From contig JBHGBM010000080.1 in NCBI GenBank assembly GCA_041946965.1, positions 1 to 25,741 of the forward strand: 25,741 bases of DNA. Direction: 5' to 3'. The notes beneath the pieces are model-generated. The model was not told where the DNA came from. It saw only the letters and a program-made list of their open reading frames with translations, and made no database searches. The translations under genes and the position numbers were made by a program. Below are positions 17,170-24,927 of this stretch, piece by piece. The stretch's first letter is position 1. Each line of letters opens with the position of its first letter. The DNA is from JBHGBM01 sp041946965. Its GTDB lineage: Bacteria > Acidobacteriota > Terriglobia > Bryobacterales > Bryobacteraceae.

Positions 17170-18468
17170 TTACAACTCCAGCTCGACGGCGAGGCCGGGG
17201 TTGGCGTTGCGCGCAGTAAGTTTTCCATGGTGGGCTTCGACGGCACGGCGGGCGATGGAGAGCCCCAGCCCGACGCCCCCGGTGGCGCGGTCGCGGTCGG
17301 ACTCGACGCGGTAGAAGGCGTCGAAAATGCGCGGAAGGCTCTCGGCGGGCACGCCCGGGCCGTAGTCGCGCACGCACACCACGGTTCTGCCGTTGCGGGC
17401 CTCCATGGCCATCTCCACCGGGGTGCCCTCGGGGGCGAAGCGGATGGCGTTGCGCACGATGTTCTCGACGGCGCGGCGCAGCAATTCGGGATCGCCGCTG
17501 ATGGTCCGGGGCTCGACCGCGCGCAGCTCGACGCGGCTGCCGCGTGCCTCCGCCTCGATCTGCACGTCGCCGGCGATTTCACGCAACAGGTTATCCAGGC
17601 GTACGGGCTCTGCGCGCAGCGCATTGGGATCGCCTTCGACGCGGGTGACCTCGAGCAGCTCGCGCACGAGCGTGTTCAGGCGCTCCGATTCCTTGGCGAT
17701 GCGGTCCAGGGCGGCCTGGCGGTTGGCGGGCTGTTCCGCGTCGCGCGCCAGTTCGATGGCGACGCCCAGGCGGGCGAGCGGGGAGCGCAGCTCGTGGGAG
17801 ATATCGCGCAGCAGGCGGCGTTCGGCCTCGAGGAGGGTCTGGGTGCGGTCGGCCATGGCGTCGAAGGTGCGCGCCAGTTGGCCGAGCTCGTCATTGCGGC
17901 GGGACCGGGCGCGGGCGGAGAGATCGCCGCGGCCGAAGGCTTCCACGGCGTGTTGCAGCTTCCGCACGGGGCTGGTCAGGTGATAGGCGAGAACCCAGCA
18001 AAGGAGCACCCCCACCGCCAGCCCCCACCAGTGTTCGCGCAGCAGAAACCAAGTGCCGAAGTGCAGGCGGGGAACGAAGACGAAGTACCAGTAGCGGCCG
18101 TTTTCGGACTGGCGCGCGACCAGCATGCCGCCGGGGCGAAAGAGCGCGGACTGATCTCGGCCTCGGGCTTCGTGGAGCAGGCGCGACCGGTCCTCGCCGG
18201 TGAGCAGGTCGCGTCCGGAGGCATCGGTAAGAAATGCGCGGCCGCGGTAGACGGATTCGAGCCGGTCCATGTACGCCTGGAGTCCGGCGCGGCCCTCGTT
18301 CTCATAGGCGTAGACGGCCTCCTTCTCCTGAAACGCGGCCATGCGGGCGAGCGGGAAGTGCCGGTCGGAGACGTCGGAACTGAGGGCGGAGATGAGCGCG
18401 GAGCCCACCACAAAGATCACCAGGCTGGTCCAGAACCAGAGCAGGATCTTCGCAAACAACGAATTCAT
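17170..18468 (-). CDS. CpxA-type sensor histidine kinase
   Basis: This is a 432-aa inner-membrane kinase. Transmembrane segments are at about 8-28 and 144-163, enclosing a periplasmic sensor of about 115 residues. A HAMP domain follows (about 164-215), then the dimerisation helix with phospho-accepting His225 (RDISHELRSPLARL). The ATPase domain has an N box (ENIVRNAIRFA), G1 (VRDYGPGVP), F (IFDAFYR) and G2 (GGVGLGLSIARR). The layout and regulator pairing resemble E. coli CpxA, which senses envelope stress; the signal here is unknown. Its start overlaps the regulator stop by four bases (ATGA), so the pair is co-translated. The gene ends next to the transposase remnant. Confidence 0.93.
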   Translation of the reverse strand: MNSLFAKILLWFWTSLVIFVVGSALISALSSDVSDRHFPLARMAAFQEKEAVYAYENEGRAGLQAYMDRLESVYRGRAFLTDASGRDLLTGEDRSRLLHEARGRDQSALFRPGGMLVARQSENGRYWYFVFVPRLHFGTWFLLREHWWGLAVGVLLCWVLAYHLTSPVRKLQHAVEAFGRGDLSARARSRRNDELGQLARTFDAMADRTQTLLEAERRLLRDISHELRSPLARLGVAIELARDAEQPANRQAALDRIAKESERLNTLVRELLEVTRVEGDPNALRAEPVRLDNLLREIAGDVQIEAEARGSRVELRAVEPRTISGDPELLRRAVENIVRNAIRFAPEGTPVEMAMEARNGRTVVCVRDYGPGVPAESLPRIFDAFYRVESDRDRATGGVGLGLSIARRAVEAHHGKLTARNANPGLAVELEL

Positions 18469-19157
18469 TCGCGGCTCTCCTCGGGGGTGCGGCAGAACTG
18501 GTAGCCGACGCCGCGCACGGTCTTGATCACGGTGCGCTCCGGCGATTCGAGCTTCTTGCGCAGGTGGCTGATGTGCATGTCGATGGAGCGGTCGAATGGC
18601 GTGGCCTTGCGGTTGTAGAGTTGCTCCATCAGGGCGTCGCGGGAGAGGACGCGGCCAGCAGCGCGCATGAGGGCTTCGAGGATGTCGAACTCGAAAGTGG
18701 TGAGTTCCACTTCGCGGCCGCGGTCCCAGACCTGCCGCGAGCCGGTGTCGAGCACGACGCCGTTGACTTCCAGGCGGCCGGGCGCGGTTTCCGGGCGCAC
18801 CTCGTAGCGCCGCAGGATGGCGCGGATGCGCGCCACCAACTCGCGAGGGTTGAAAGGCTTGGCGAGGTAATCGTCGGCGCCCATTTCCAGCCCGACGATG
18901 CGGTCCACGTCCTCGCCGCGGGCGGTCAGCATGAGCACCGGGGTGTGACTCTTCTTACGAAACTCGCGCAGGATGGCGAAGCCGTCCATGCCGGGAAGCA
19001 TGACGTCGAGGATGATGAGGCGGTAGTCGCCGGCCAGCGCGCGTTCCAGGCCGCGGCGGCCGTCGTGCTCGCACTCGGCGGAAAAACCTTCCTTCTTCAG
19101 GTACTCGGAGAGCAGGGCGCAGAGTTCAGCGTCGTCGTCGATCAGCAGCAGTCGCAT
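18465..19157 (-). CDS. OmpR/CpxR-family response regulator
   Basis: The product is 230 aa. The receiver domain (1-120) has the acidic pocket IDDD (7-9), phospho-acceptor Asp51 (LIILDVMLPGMDGF), the switch Thr in MLTARGED and the conserved Lys in YLAKPFNP. The winged-helix DNA-binding domain (about 130-225) has ELTTFEFDILEAL, VLSRDALMEQLY and a recognition region DRSIDMHISHLRKKL, followed by VRGVGYQF. It is the first gene of a two-gene operon with the kinase. The perfect direct repeat at 19211-19226, 54 bases upstream of its start, is a good candidate for its own operator. Confidence 0.94.
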   Translation of the reverse strand: MRLLLIDDDAELCALLSEYLKKEGFSAECEHDGRRGLERALAGDYRLIILDVMLPGMDGFAILREFRKKSHTPVLMLTARGEDVDRIVGLEMGADDYLAKPFNPRELVARIRAILRRYEVRPETAPGRLEVNGVVLDTGSRQVWDRGREVELTTFEFDILEALMRAAGRVLSRDALMEQLYNRKATPFDRSIDMHISHLRKKLESPERTVIKTVRGVGYQFCRTPEESRE

Positions 19158-19210
19158 GCGAGTGGCCCTGATCGAAATCTACCATGCGGGCCGGAGGCCG
19201 GACGCTGGGT

Positions 19211-19226
19211 TTACACAAGCTTACAC
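19211..19226. promoter_or_regulatory. Tandem 6-bp direct repeat, candidate regulator operator
   Basis: TTACAC occurs at 19211-19216 and 19221-19226, an exact repeat with 10-bp period (GTGTAA-N4-GTGTAA on the - strand). OmpR-family dimers bind two half-sites one helical turn apart, and the E. coli CpxR box is GTAAA-N5-GTAAA. The site lies between the response regulator and the sirtuin and could control either or both. Confidence 0.5.
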
Positions 19227-19234
19227 TATGGGTT

Positions 19235-19966
19235 GTGGACATTTCGCTGGCGTGCGAATGGCTGGCGCGGGCAGATTCGGTGGCGGCGCTTACCGGGGCG
19301 GGGATTTCCGCCGAGAGCGGCGTGCCCACGTTTCGCGGCGCGGGCGGATTGTGGAACCAGTACCGGGCCGAGGACCTGGCCACGCCGGAAGCGTTCGCGC
19401 GCGACCCCGCCCTGGTGTGGCGCTGGTACGACTGGCGGCGGGGGCTGATCGCCAGGGCGCGGCCCAACGCCGGGCACGCGGCGCTGGCGCGGCTGGAAGC
19501 GGAGAAGGCGCGGTTCACGCTCGTCACGCAGAATGTGGACGGCCTGCACGACCTGGCGGGCAGCCGGAAGGTGTTGAAGCTGCACGGCGATATCTGGCGG
19601 CTGCGCTGCACCGCGTGCGGGGCGGAGTGGGACGACCGCAGCACGCCGCTCGATCCTTTGCCACCGGTGTGCTCTTGCGGAGGGATGGCGCGTCCCGGGG
19701 TGGTGTGGTTCGGGGAGATGTTACCCGAGGGAGTGATGGAAGCCGCGGGGCGCGCGGTGAGGGAGGCCGAGGTGGTGCTGGTGGTGGGGACTTCAGCGGT
19801 GGTATATCCGGCGGCGGGTTTGATTCGGCTGGCGCGGCGGGTGATTGAGGTGAACCCCGGGCGCACGCCGTTTTCGGAGGTGGTGGAATGCCGGTTGGAG
19901 GGGCCGGCGGGGGAGATATTGCCGCGGTTGATCACCCCTGCGACAGGTACGCAAAGCGCAGAATGA
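19235..19966 (+). CDS. Sir2-family NAD-dependent protein deacylase, SIRT5-like
   Basis: This enzyme removes acyl groups from protein lysines using NAD+. Visible motifs are GAGIS, SGVPTFRG, TQNVDGLH, the catalytic His in KLHGDIW, a Zn finger C-x2-C ... C-x-C (CTACGAEW, VCSCGG) and GTSAVVYPA. WYDWRR contains the Y-x-x-R pair that marks desuccinylase/demalonylase sirtuins (SIRT5, CobB). The GTG at 19235 places the protein just after the direct repeat and gives 243 aa. An ATG at 19184 would add 17 residues encoded across the repeat and begin only 27 bases from the divergent regulator, so I prefer the GTG, with modest confidence. The last 35 bases overlap the convergent permease gene. Confidence 0.9.
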   Translation: MDISLACEWLARADSVAALTGAGISAESGVPTFRGAGGLWNQYRAEDLATPEAFARDPALVWRWYDWRRGLIARARPNAGHAALARLEAEKARFTLVTQNVDGLHDLAGSRKVLKLHGDIWRLRCTACGAEWDDRSTPLDPLPPVCSCGGMARPGVVWFGEMLPEGVMEAAGRAVREAEVVLVVGTSAVVYPAAGLIRLARRVIEVNPGRTPFSEVVECRLEGPAGEILPRLITPATGTQSAE

Positions 19967-21239
19967 ACAGCGCGGTAAGCGCGTAGACGAACCAGTTCAC
20001 TTCGCGGAACTTGCCGCGGGCGAGCTTCAGAAGCGTGTAGGCGGTGAAGCCGAACGCCAGCCCGTTGGCGATGCTGAAGGTCAGCGGGATGCCCATCAGG
20101 ATGAGGAACGCCGGAATCGCCAGTTCCGGGTTCTTCCAGTTGATCTCCGCCATGGTGGTGGCCATCATGCTGCCCACGATGATCAGGGCGGGCGCGGTGG
20201 CGGCGTGGGGGATGGCTCCCACCAGCGGCGCGATGAACAGGGCCGCGAGAAAGAGCAGGCCGGTGACGATGGCGGTGACCCCGCTGCGCCCGCCCGCCGC
20301 CACCCCGGCGGCGCTTTCGATGTAGCTCACCACGGTGGAGGTGCCGGCGAGCGATCCCGCCGCGGTGGCGGTAGCGTCGGAAAGCAGGATGCGGTTCACG
20401 CGGGGGATCTGGTGCGCGTGGTCGAACAGCTCGGCCTTCTTCCCCACGGCGACGAGCGTTCCGATGTTATCGAACATGTCGATGAACAGGAACACGAAGA
20501 TGATCTCGAGGAAGCCCAGCCGCAGGCTGGAGGCGATATCCAGCTTGAAAGCGGTGCCGGCCAGCGCGCCCAGGCTGTAGGGGTGCGGGGTCCAGGAGAC
20601 CACGCCGGTGGCGAAACCGGCGAGCGCGGTCGCCAGGATTCCCACCACCATGGCGCCGCGCACGCGCCAGGCGAGCAGCGCAGCGGTGAGCAGCAGCCCT
20701 CCAATCGCGAGCAGCGTGTGGGGATCGCGCAGGTTGCCGAGCGTCACGGTGGTGGCCGCGCTGGGGACGATGATTCCGGAGTTACGGAATCCGATCAGGG
20801 CGATAAACAGCCCGACGCCGCCCGCCACCGCCGCGTACAGCTCGAAGGGGATGGCGGAGATGATGAGTTGCCGCACGCCGATCAGGGTGAGCACGAAGAA
20901 GGCCACGCCGGAGATGAAGACCGCGCCCAGCGCCGCCTGCCACGCGATCCCCATGCCCTTCACCACGGTGTAGGCGAAGTAGGCGTTCAGCCCCATGCCC
21001 GGCGCGAGCGCGATGGGATAGCGGGCGTAGCCGCCCATGAGAAAACTGCCCACTGCGGCGGAAAGGCAGGTGGCCGCCGTGACCGCCTCGAGCGGCATGC
21101 CGGTTTCCGCGAGAATCGACGGGTTCACGAAGACGATGTAGGCCATCGTCATGAAGGTGGTGACGCCCGCCAGGATCTCCGTGCGCCAGTCCGTGCCCAG
21201 CGCCGGGAATTCGAAGTAGCGTTCGAGGGTGCGCCGCAT
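19932..21239 (-). CDS. NCS2/AzgA-family purine (adenine/hypoxanthine/guanine) permease
   Basis: This 435-aa inner-membrane transporter has about 12-14 hydrophobic segments. The start TDWRTEILAGVTTFMTMAYI and the nearby FVNPSIL are the AzgA/PbuG family signature. ALAPGMGLNAYFAYTVV and the FVFLFIDMFDNIGTLVAVG segment, also typical, follow. Relatives import purine bases by proton symport. The start ATG is only 2 bases after the kduD stop, so it is translationally coupled to a sugar-acid gene. That partner is unexpected for a purine permease, and the substrate could differ. The 3' end overlaps the convergent sirtuin by 35 bases. Confidence 0.92.
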   Translation of the reverse strand: MRRTLERYFEFPALGTDWRTEILAGVTTFMTMAYIVFVNPSILAETGMPLEAVTAATCLSAAVGSFLMGGYARYPIALAPGMGLNAYFAYTVVKGMGIAWQAALGAVFISGVAFFVLTLIGVRQLIISAIPFELYAAVAGGVGLFIALIGFRNSGIIVPSAATTVTLGNLRDPHTLLAIGGLLLTAALLAWRVRGAMVVGILATALAGFATGVVSWTPHPYSLGALAGTAFKLDIASSLRLGFLEIIFVFLFIDMFDNIGTLVAVGKKAELFDHAHQIPRVNRILLSDATATAAGSLAGTSTVVSYIESAAGVAAGGRSGVTAIVTGLLFLAALFIAPLVGAIPHAATAPALIIVGSMMATTMAEINWKNPELAIPAFLILMGIPLTFSIANGLAFGFTAYTLLKLARGKFREVNWFVYALTALFILRFAYLSQG

Positions 21240-21241
21240 GG

Positions 21242-22021
21242 TCACCGGCCCATCCAGCCGCCATCCACGGTGAGGATGGTTCCGTTGACGTAATCCGAGG
21301 CGGCGGAGGCAAGGTACAGTACAGCGCCCTTGAAATCGTCGGGCTGGCCCCAGCGCCCGGCGGGGATGCGGGCCAGGATGGCGGGGGCGCGCGCGGCGTC
21401 CTGCCGCAGGGCCGTGGTGTTGTCGGTGGCGACATACCCCGGCGCGATGCCGTTCACCTGCACACCGCGCGGCGCCCACTCGTTGGCCAGCGCCTTCACC
21501 AGTTGTCCCACGCCGCCCTTGCTGGCGGCGTAGCCGGGCACGAGGATGCCGCCCTGAAAGGTGAGCAGGGAGGCGGTGAAGATGATCTTTCCGGACCCGC
21601 GCTCCACCATGCGCTTGCCGATCTCGCGGCTGATGATGAACTGCGAGGAGAGGTTGGTCTCCATCAGCTCATCCCAGTATTCGTCGGGGTGCTCGGCGGC
21701 GGGCTTGCGCAGGATGCTGCCGGCGTTGTTCACCAGGATGTCGATCACCGGAAAATCCGCCAGAACTTTTTCGAGAAACGCGTAGACCGACTTGCGGCTG
21801 GCGAAGTCGCAGGCGTATCCGGTGAAGCGCCGGCCAAGGGCAGTCAGTTCGCGCTGGATTTGGCTGCCGGCGGATTCCATGGAGCGGCTCACGCCCACGA
21901 TGTCCGCTCCGGCTTCGGCCAGCGCGAGCGCCATGGCCTTTCCAATGCCGCGCCGGCAGCCGGTGACCAACGCGATCTTTCCCTCCAGCTTGAACAGGTC
22001 CAGAACGTTCACTTTGAGCAC
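21242..22021 (-). CDS. kduD: 2-dehydro-3-deoxy-D-gluconate 5-dehydrogenase (KduD-type SDR)
   Basis: KduD interconverts 2,5-diketo-3-deoxygluconate and 2-keto-3-deoxygluconate with NAD(H) in pectin and uronate breakdown. The 259-aa short-chain dehydrogenase has the cofactor loop TGCRRGIG, NNAG, and catalytic Asn123, Ser151, Tyr164 and Lys168. Family-specific stretches close to E. coli KduD are FQGGILVPGYAASK, ANEWA, IAPGYVATDNT, IPAGRWGQP and the end SDYVNGTILTVDGGWMGR. The start overlaps the end of the zinc dehydrogenase gene by 13 bases, and its stop is 2 bases from the permease start, forming a three-gene operon. The partner isomerase KduI is not in the window. Gluconate 5-dehydrogenase is an alternative. 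Confidence 0.86.
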   Translation of the reverse strand: MLKVNVLDLFKLEGKIALVTGCRRGIGKAMALALAEAGADIVGVSRSMESAGSQIQRELTALGRRFTGYACDFASRKSVYAFLEKVLADFPVIDILVNNAGSILRKPAAEHPDEYWDELMETNLSSQFIISREIGKRMVERGSGKIIFTASLLTFQGGILVPGYAASKGGVGQLVKALANEWAPRGVQVNGIAPGYVATDNTTALRQDAARAPAILARIPAGRWGQPDDFKGAVLYLASAASDYVNGTILTVDGGWMGR

Positions 22022-23028
22022 TCCATGAGGATCTTCATGACTTCGCCGCCGCGCTCCATGTCCTGGAGGGCGGATTCGAGTTGCGCGAGCGGGCGCACAT
22101 CCGTGATCAGGCGGTCGAGCGGCAGCGCGCCGGAGGCGGCGAGCGCGATGGCGCGGTCGAAATCCCGCGGCTCGTAGACGCGCACGCCGGCCATGCGCAG
22201 CTCGCGCCAGAAGAAACGGAACAGGTCAACGGGCCGCGGCTCGGAGAAGATGGCCACCATGACGATGCGGCCGCGGGTGCGAGGCAGTCTGGTCATCATC
22301 TCCACGCCGGCGCCCGAGCCGGTGACCTCGAAGACAACGTCGGCGCCGGCGCCTCCGGTATGAGCCTCCACGAAGGCGGGCAGGTCCGCGGCGCGCGGGT
22401 CGAAAGTTTCGAGTCCCAACTCCGTGGCCAACTTCAGGCGGAAGGGATTCACCTCCGAAACCACCACGCGGGCGCCTGCCGCTTTGGCCACGATGGCGAT
22501 CAAAGTTCCGATGGGTCCGCCGCCCTGCACCACGACGAACTCGCCGGGCCGCACCTCGCCGAGCCGCACGTCGTGGCAGGCCACCGCGAGCGGCTCGACC
22601 AGCGCGCCGCGCGCGAAGGAGAGCGACGCAGGCAGGCGGTGGAGCGTGTGGGCGGGGACGGTCCACAGCTCCTGGAAAGCGCCCGGCGAATCGATGCCGA
22701 TGAACTTCAGCCGCTGGCAGATGTGGCTGTGGCCCGCGCGGCAGGCGGGGCATTCGCCGCACGGATCGAGCGGCCGGACGGTGACGCGGTCGCCCGGGGC
22801 GAAGTCCGCGACCCCTTCGCCGAGCGCCTCCACCGTGCCGGACATCTCATGGCCGATCACGGCGGGGATAGGCACGCGCCGGTCCATCTTGCCGTGGTAG
22901 ATATGCAGATCCGTGCCGCAAATGCCGCAGTGCGAGACGCGGATCCGGACCTGGCCCGGGCCGGGCGCGGCGGGTGTGCACGCGCCGATACGTATAGTCC
23001 GGCTGCCTTCGTAAAATGCCGCTTGCAT
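22009..23028 (-). CDS. Zinc-dependent medium-chain alcohol/polyol dehydrogenase
   Basis: The product is 339 aa and cytoplasmic. The catalytic-zinc ligands are Cys37 (CGICGTD) and His60-Glu61 (GHE), with a later Glu in ALVEPLAVACH. The structural zinc is held by Cys90, 93, 96 and 104 (CGECPACRAGHSHIC). The Rossmann motif is GGGPIGTL, and the SEVNPFR acid at the strand end suggests NAD preference. The family includes sorbitol, threonine and galactitol dehydrogenases. As the first gene of the operon with kduD and the permease it probably oxidises a sugar alcohol or sugar acid. The exact substrate cannot be told. It is divergent from the Tat-signal gene 31 bases away, so the promoters must be compact or overlap. 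Confidence 0.9.
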   Translation of the reverse strand: MQAAFYEGSRTIRIGACTPAAPGPGQVRIRVSHCGICGTDLHIYHGKMDRRVPIPAVIGHEMSGTVEALGEGVADFAPGDRVTVRPLDPCGECPACRAGHSHICQRLKFIGIDSPGAFQELWTVPAHTLHRLPASLSFARGALVEPLAVACHDVRLGEVRPGEFVVVQGGGPIGTLIAIVAKAAGARVVVSEVNPFRLKLATELGLETFDPRAADLPAFVEAHTGGAGADVVFEVTGSGAGVEMMTRLPRTRGRIVMVAIFSEPRPVDLFRFFWRELRMAGVRVYEPRDFDRAIALAASGALPLDRLITDVRPLAQLESALQDMERGGEVMKILMECSK

Positions 23029-23059
23029 ATGGAACCGCTATTGTGACAAAACAGAGATC

Positions 23060-23941
23060 ATGCCGCAAAGGCCGATTCGCAGACGCACGTTTTTGGGCGC
23101 CGCCGCCGCGCCGCTCGCAGCCGCAGCGGAAGCCGCCCTGCCCTCCGTCGCACTCGGGAAGTACCGGGTGACCCGGCTGATCGCCGGCGCGAACCCTATC
23201 AATGGCTACTCCCACTGCACGCAGCGGCTGAGCGAGCTGATGGTGCAATACTTCACCGTGGAGCGCACCACGCAGTTCCTGCTGGATTGCGAGCGGCAGG
23301 GCATCAACACCTGGCAAAGTTCGTACTCGCCGAAGGCCTACCAGGCGCTGGCCGCCGCGCGCGACCGGGGGTCGAAGATCCAGTTCATCTGCCTGACTTC
23401 GGGAAAGCAGGACCAGTACAAGAAGGAGATCCTGGCGATGAAGCCCATCGCCATGGTGCACCACGGCGGCGTGACGGACACTTTCTTCCACGAGGGAAAG
23501 CCGGAGGCGGTGCGCGACTTCCTGAAGCGCGTGCACGACATGGGCATCATGGCGGGCATGTCCACCCACAATCCGAAGCACCTGGCGCACGCCGAGGACG
23601 CCGCCTGGGAGACGGACCTCTACATGACGTGCTTCTACAACGTGACCCGCACGCCGGAGGAGATCCGGGCCATGACCGGCGACCGCGTGCTGGGCGAGTT
23701 GTTCCTGGCCTCCGACCCGCAGAAGATGACCGAACGCGTGCGGCAGGTGAAGAAGCCGTGCCTGGGGTTCAAGATCCTGGCGGCGGGGCGCCTGTGCAAC
23801 AACGAGGCGTCCGTGGACCGGGCGTTTCAGTTCGCGTACAAGAACATAAAACCCTCCGATGCGGTGATTGTGGGCCTGTACCCGGTGATGTTCGACGAGG
23901 TCGCGGCGGACGTGGCGCTGGCGAAGAAGTACGCGGGGTGA
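23060..23941 (+). CDS. Tat-exported aldo/keto-reductase-like TIM-barrel protein
   Basis: The product is 293 aa with a twin-arginine signal (RRRTFLGAAAAPLAAAAEA, about 7-25). The mature part begins LGKYRVTRLIAGANPINGYS, as aldo/keto reductases do (V-S-x-L-x-x-G). It has barrel-like segments such as LLDCERQGINTWQSS, KIQFICLTS, IAMVHHGGVTD and CLGFKILAAGRL. The standard AKR tetrad Asp-Tyr-Lys-His is not obvious, so catalysis may differ. Export through Tat suggests a folded protein, perhaps with a bound cofactor, in the periplasm. It is divergent from the zinc dehydrogenase and convergent with the amidohydrolase. It could also be a TIM-barrel lyase or a structural homologue without activity. Confidence 0.7.
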   Translation: MPQRPIRRRTFLGAAAAPLAAAAEAALPSVALGKYRVTRLIAGANPINGYSHCTQRLSELMVQYFTVERTTQFLLDCERQGINTWQSSYSPKAYQALAAARDRGSKIQFICLTSGKQDQYKKEILAMKPIAMVHHGGVTDTFFHEGKPEAVRDFLKRVHDMGIMAGMSTHNPKHLAHAEDAAWETDLYMTCFYNVTRTPEEIRAMTGDRVLGELFLASDPQKMTERVRQVKKPCLGFKILAAGRLCNNEASVDRAFQFAYKNIKPSDAVIVGLYPVMFDEVAADVALAKKYAG

Positions 23942-23981
23942 GGCTGCCCCACAGGGGTGGGATCCGTGGACGGGTGGGCGG

Positions 23982-24833
23982 CTAGGCCAGCAGCCGCTCG
24001 ACGTTCCGGAACAGGATTTTCTCGCGGTCTTCGGGCGTGAGAAAAGCGTTGTCGACGCGGGCGATTACGGCCGAGGGCTCATTGATGGTGTAGTCGGACC
24101 CGTAGAGCACGCGGTCCGCGCCGATCTTGCTCACGGCGAGCTCGAGGATTCCCACGCGCTCGACGCCGCTTCCTGAGATATCGATCAGGCAGTTGCGGTG
24201 CGCGGCCACGATGTCGATGCGCCGGGCGATGTCCTCGCGGTTGGAGCCGAAGTGGGGGAAGACGATGGTGTTGCGCGGAAAGTCCGCCGCCAGCCGCTCC
24301 ATCTCAGCCGTGTTGGTGTGGATCTGTACGACCATCTTGAGGTCCGCGGCGAGGTTCATGACACGGGACCACTCCGGGGTGTCGTAGCGATATTTCGTCA
24401 TGTAGTTGCAGAACTCGCCCAGCCAGCGGAAGCCGAACTGCTTGTGGCAGTCCTCGATTTCGCGCAGAGCCTCCTCGATGTGGAAGGGAGTGATGACGCA
24501 ACTGCCGCGGAAGCGCCCCTTGTACTTGCCGGCATAGCGGGCGACCTCGCGGTTGCCCGCGCGGAACTCCGCCGGCTCGGTGGCGACGTTGCTGCGGGCC
24601 GAGGAGATCACTCCGCGCCGCACGCCGCACTTATCCAGGTAGGCGACAAAGCCGGCCATGTCATGCGTGACGCGGTGCCATTGCCAGATTTCGCCGTTAT
24701 CGCCGGGGATGTGCAGGTGCGCGTCGAAGATTTCGCGGCGGGTCTCGGCCTGAGCGGTGCGGTTCAGGCCGCCGAAGACGAAGTTGCCCAGGGCCGTGAG
24801 GCCGGAGGTGAAGAAGTTGCGGCGGTGGAACAT
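23982..24833 (-). CDS. Tat-exported amidohydrolase-family (TIM-barrel) hydrolase
   Basis: The product is 283 aa with a Tat-like signal (HRRNFFTSGLTALGNFVFGG). The metal-dependent amidohydrolase-2 fold shows the HxH ligands in FDAHLHIP, a His in VVQIHTN, a His in VFPHFGS and the Asp in YGSDYTI. Relatives hydrolyse or decarboxylate small aromatic or sugar-lactone substrates (for example 4-sulfomuconolactone or gamma-resorcylate). The ATG at 24833 fits the Tat signal. Upstream in-frame codons to 25325 are antisense to the next gene and look spurious. It is divergent from the Gfo/Idh/MocA gene by 94 bases, and a strong promoter points the other way in that gap. The substrate is unknown. Confidence 0.83.
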   Translation of the reverse strand: MFHRRNFFTSGLTALGNFVFGGLNRTAQAETRREIFDAHLHIPGDNGEIWQWHRVTHDMAGFVAYLDKCGVRRGVISSARSNVATEPAEFRAGNREVARYAGKYKGRFRGSCVITPFHIEEALREIEDCHKQFGFRWLGEFCNYMTKYRYDTPEWSRVMNLAADLKMVVQIHTNTAEMERLAADFPRNTIVFPHFGSNREDIARRIDIVAAHRNCLIDISGSGVERVGILELAVSKIGADRVLYGSDYTINEPSAVIARVDNAFLTPEDREKILFRNVERLLA

Positions 24834-24891
24834 GCTCACGGAAGTTGATGGTAGTGGGTCGGGAGGGACGGCGTCAATCAGGCGGGCTCGC

Positions 24892-24920
24892 TTGACAGGG
24901 GCGCCCTTCGGGGCTATACA
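24892..24920 (+). promoter_or_regulatory. Strong sigma-70 promoter, possibly leaderless
   Basis: TTGACA (24892-24897) and TATACA (24915-24920) are separated by exactly 17 bases: a perfect -35 and a good -10. The predicted transcription start, about 7 bases downstream at 24926-24928, falls on the ATG at 24928. No Shine-Dalgarno precedes that ATG. Confidence 0.65.
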
Positions 24921-24927
24921 GATTGCC

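Noticed and set aside
17107..18504. 465-codon + strand frame opposite the histidine kinase
   Set aside because: The kinase frame carries all H, N, G1, F and G2 motifs; the antisense frame has none and only reflects GC bias.
20205..21293. Long + strand open frame opposite the purine permease
   Set aside because: It is antisense to a well-supported transporter. The translation is a low-complexity run of Gly, Arg, His and Glu with no family motif, typical of high-GC shadows.
23942..23981. CCCC-ACA-GGGG mini-hairpin between the convergent Tat-signal genes
   Set aside because: A 4-bp stem with no T-run on either strand is too weak to call a terminator.
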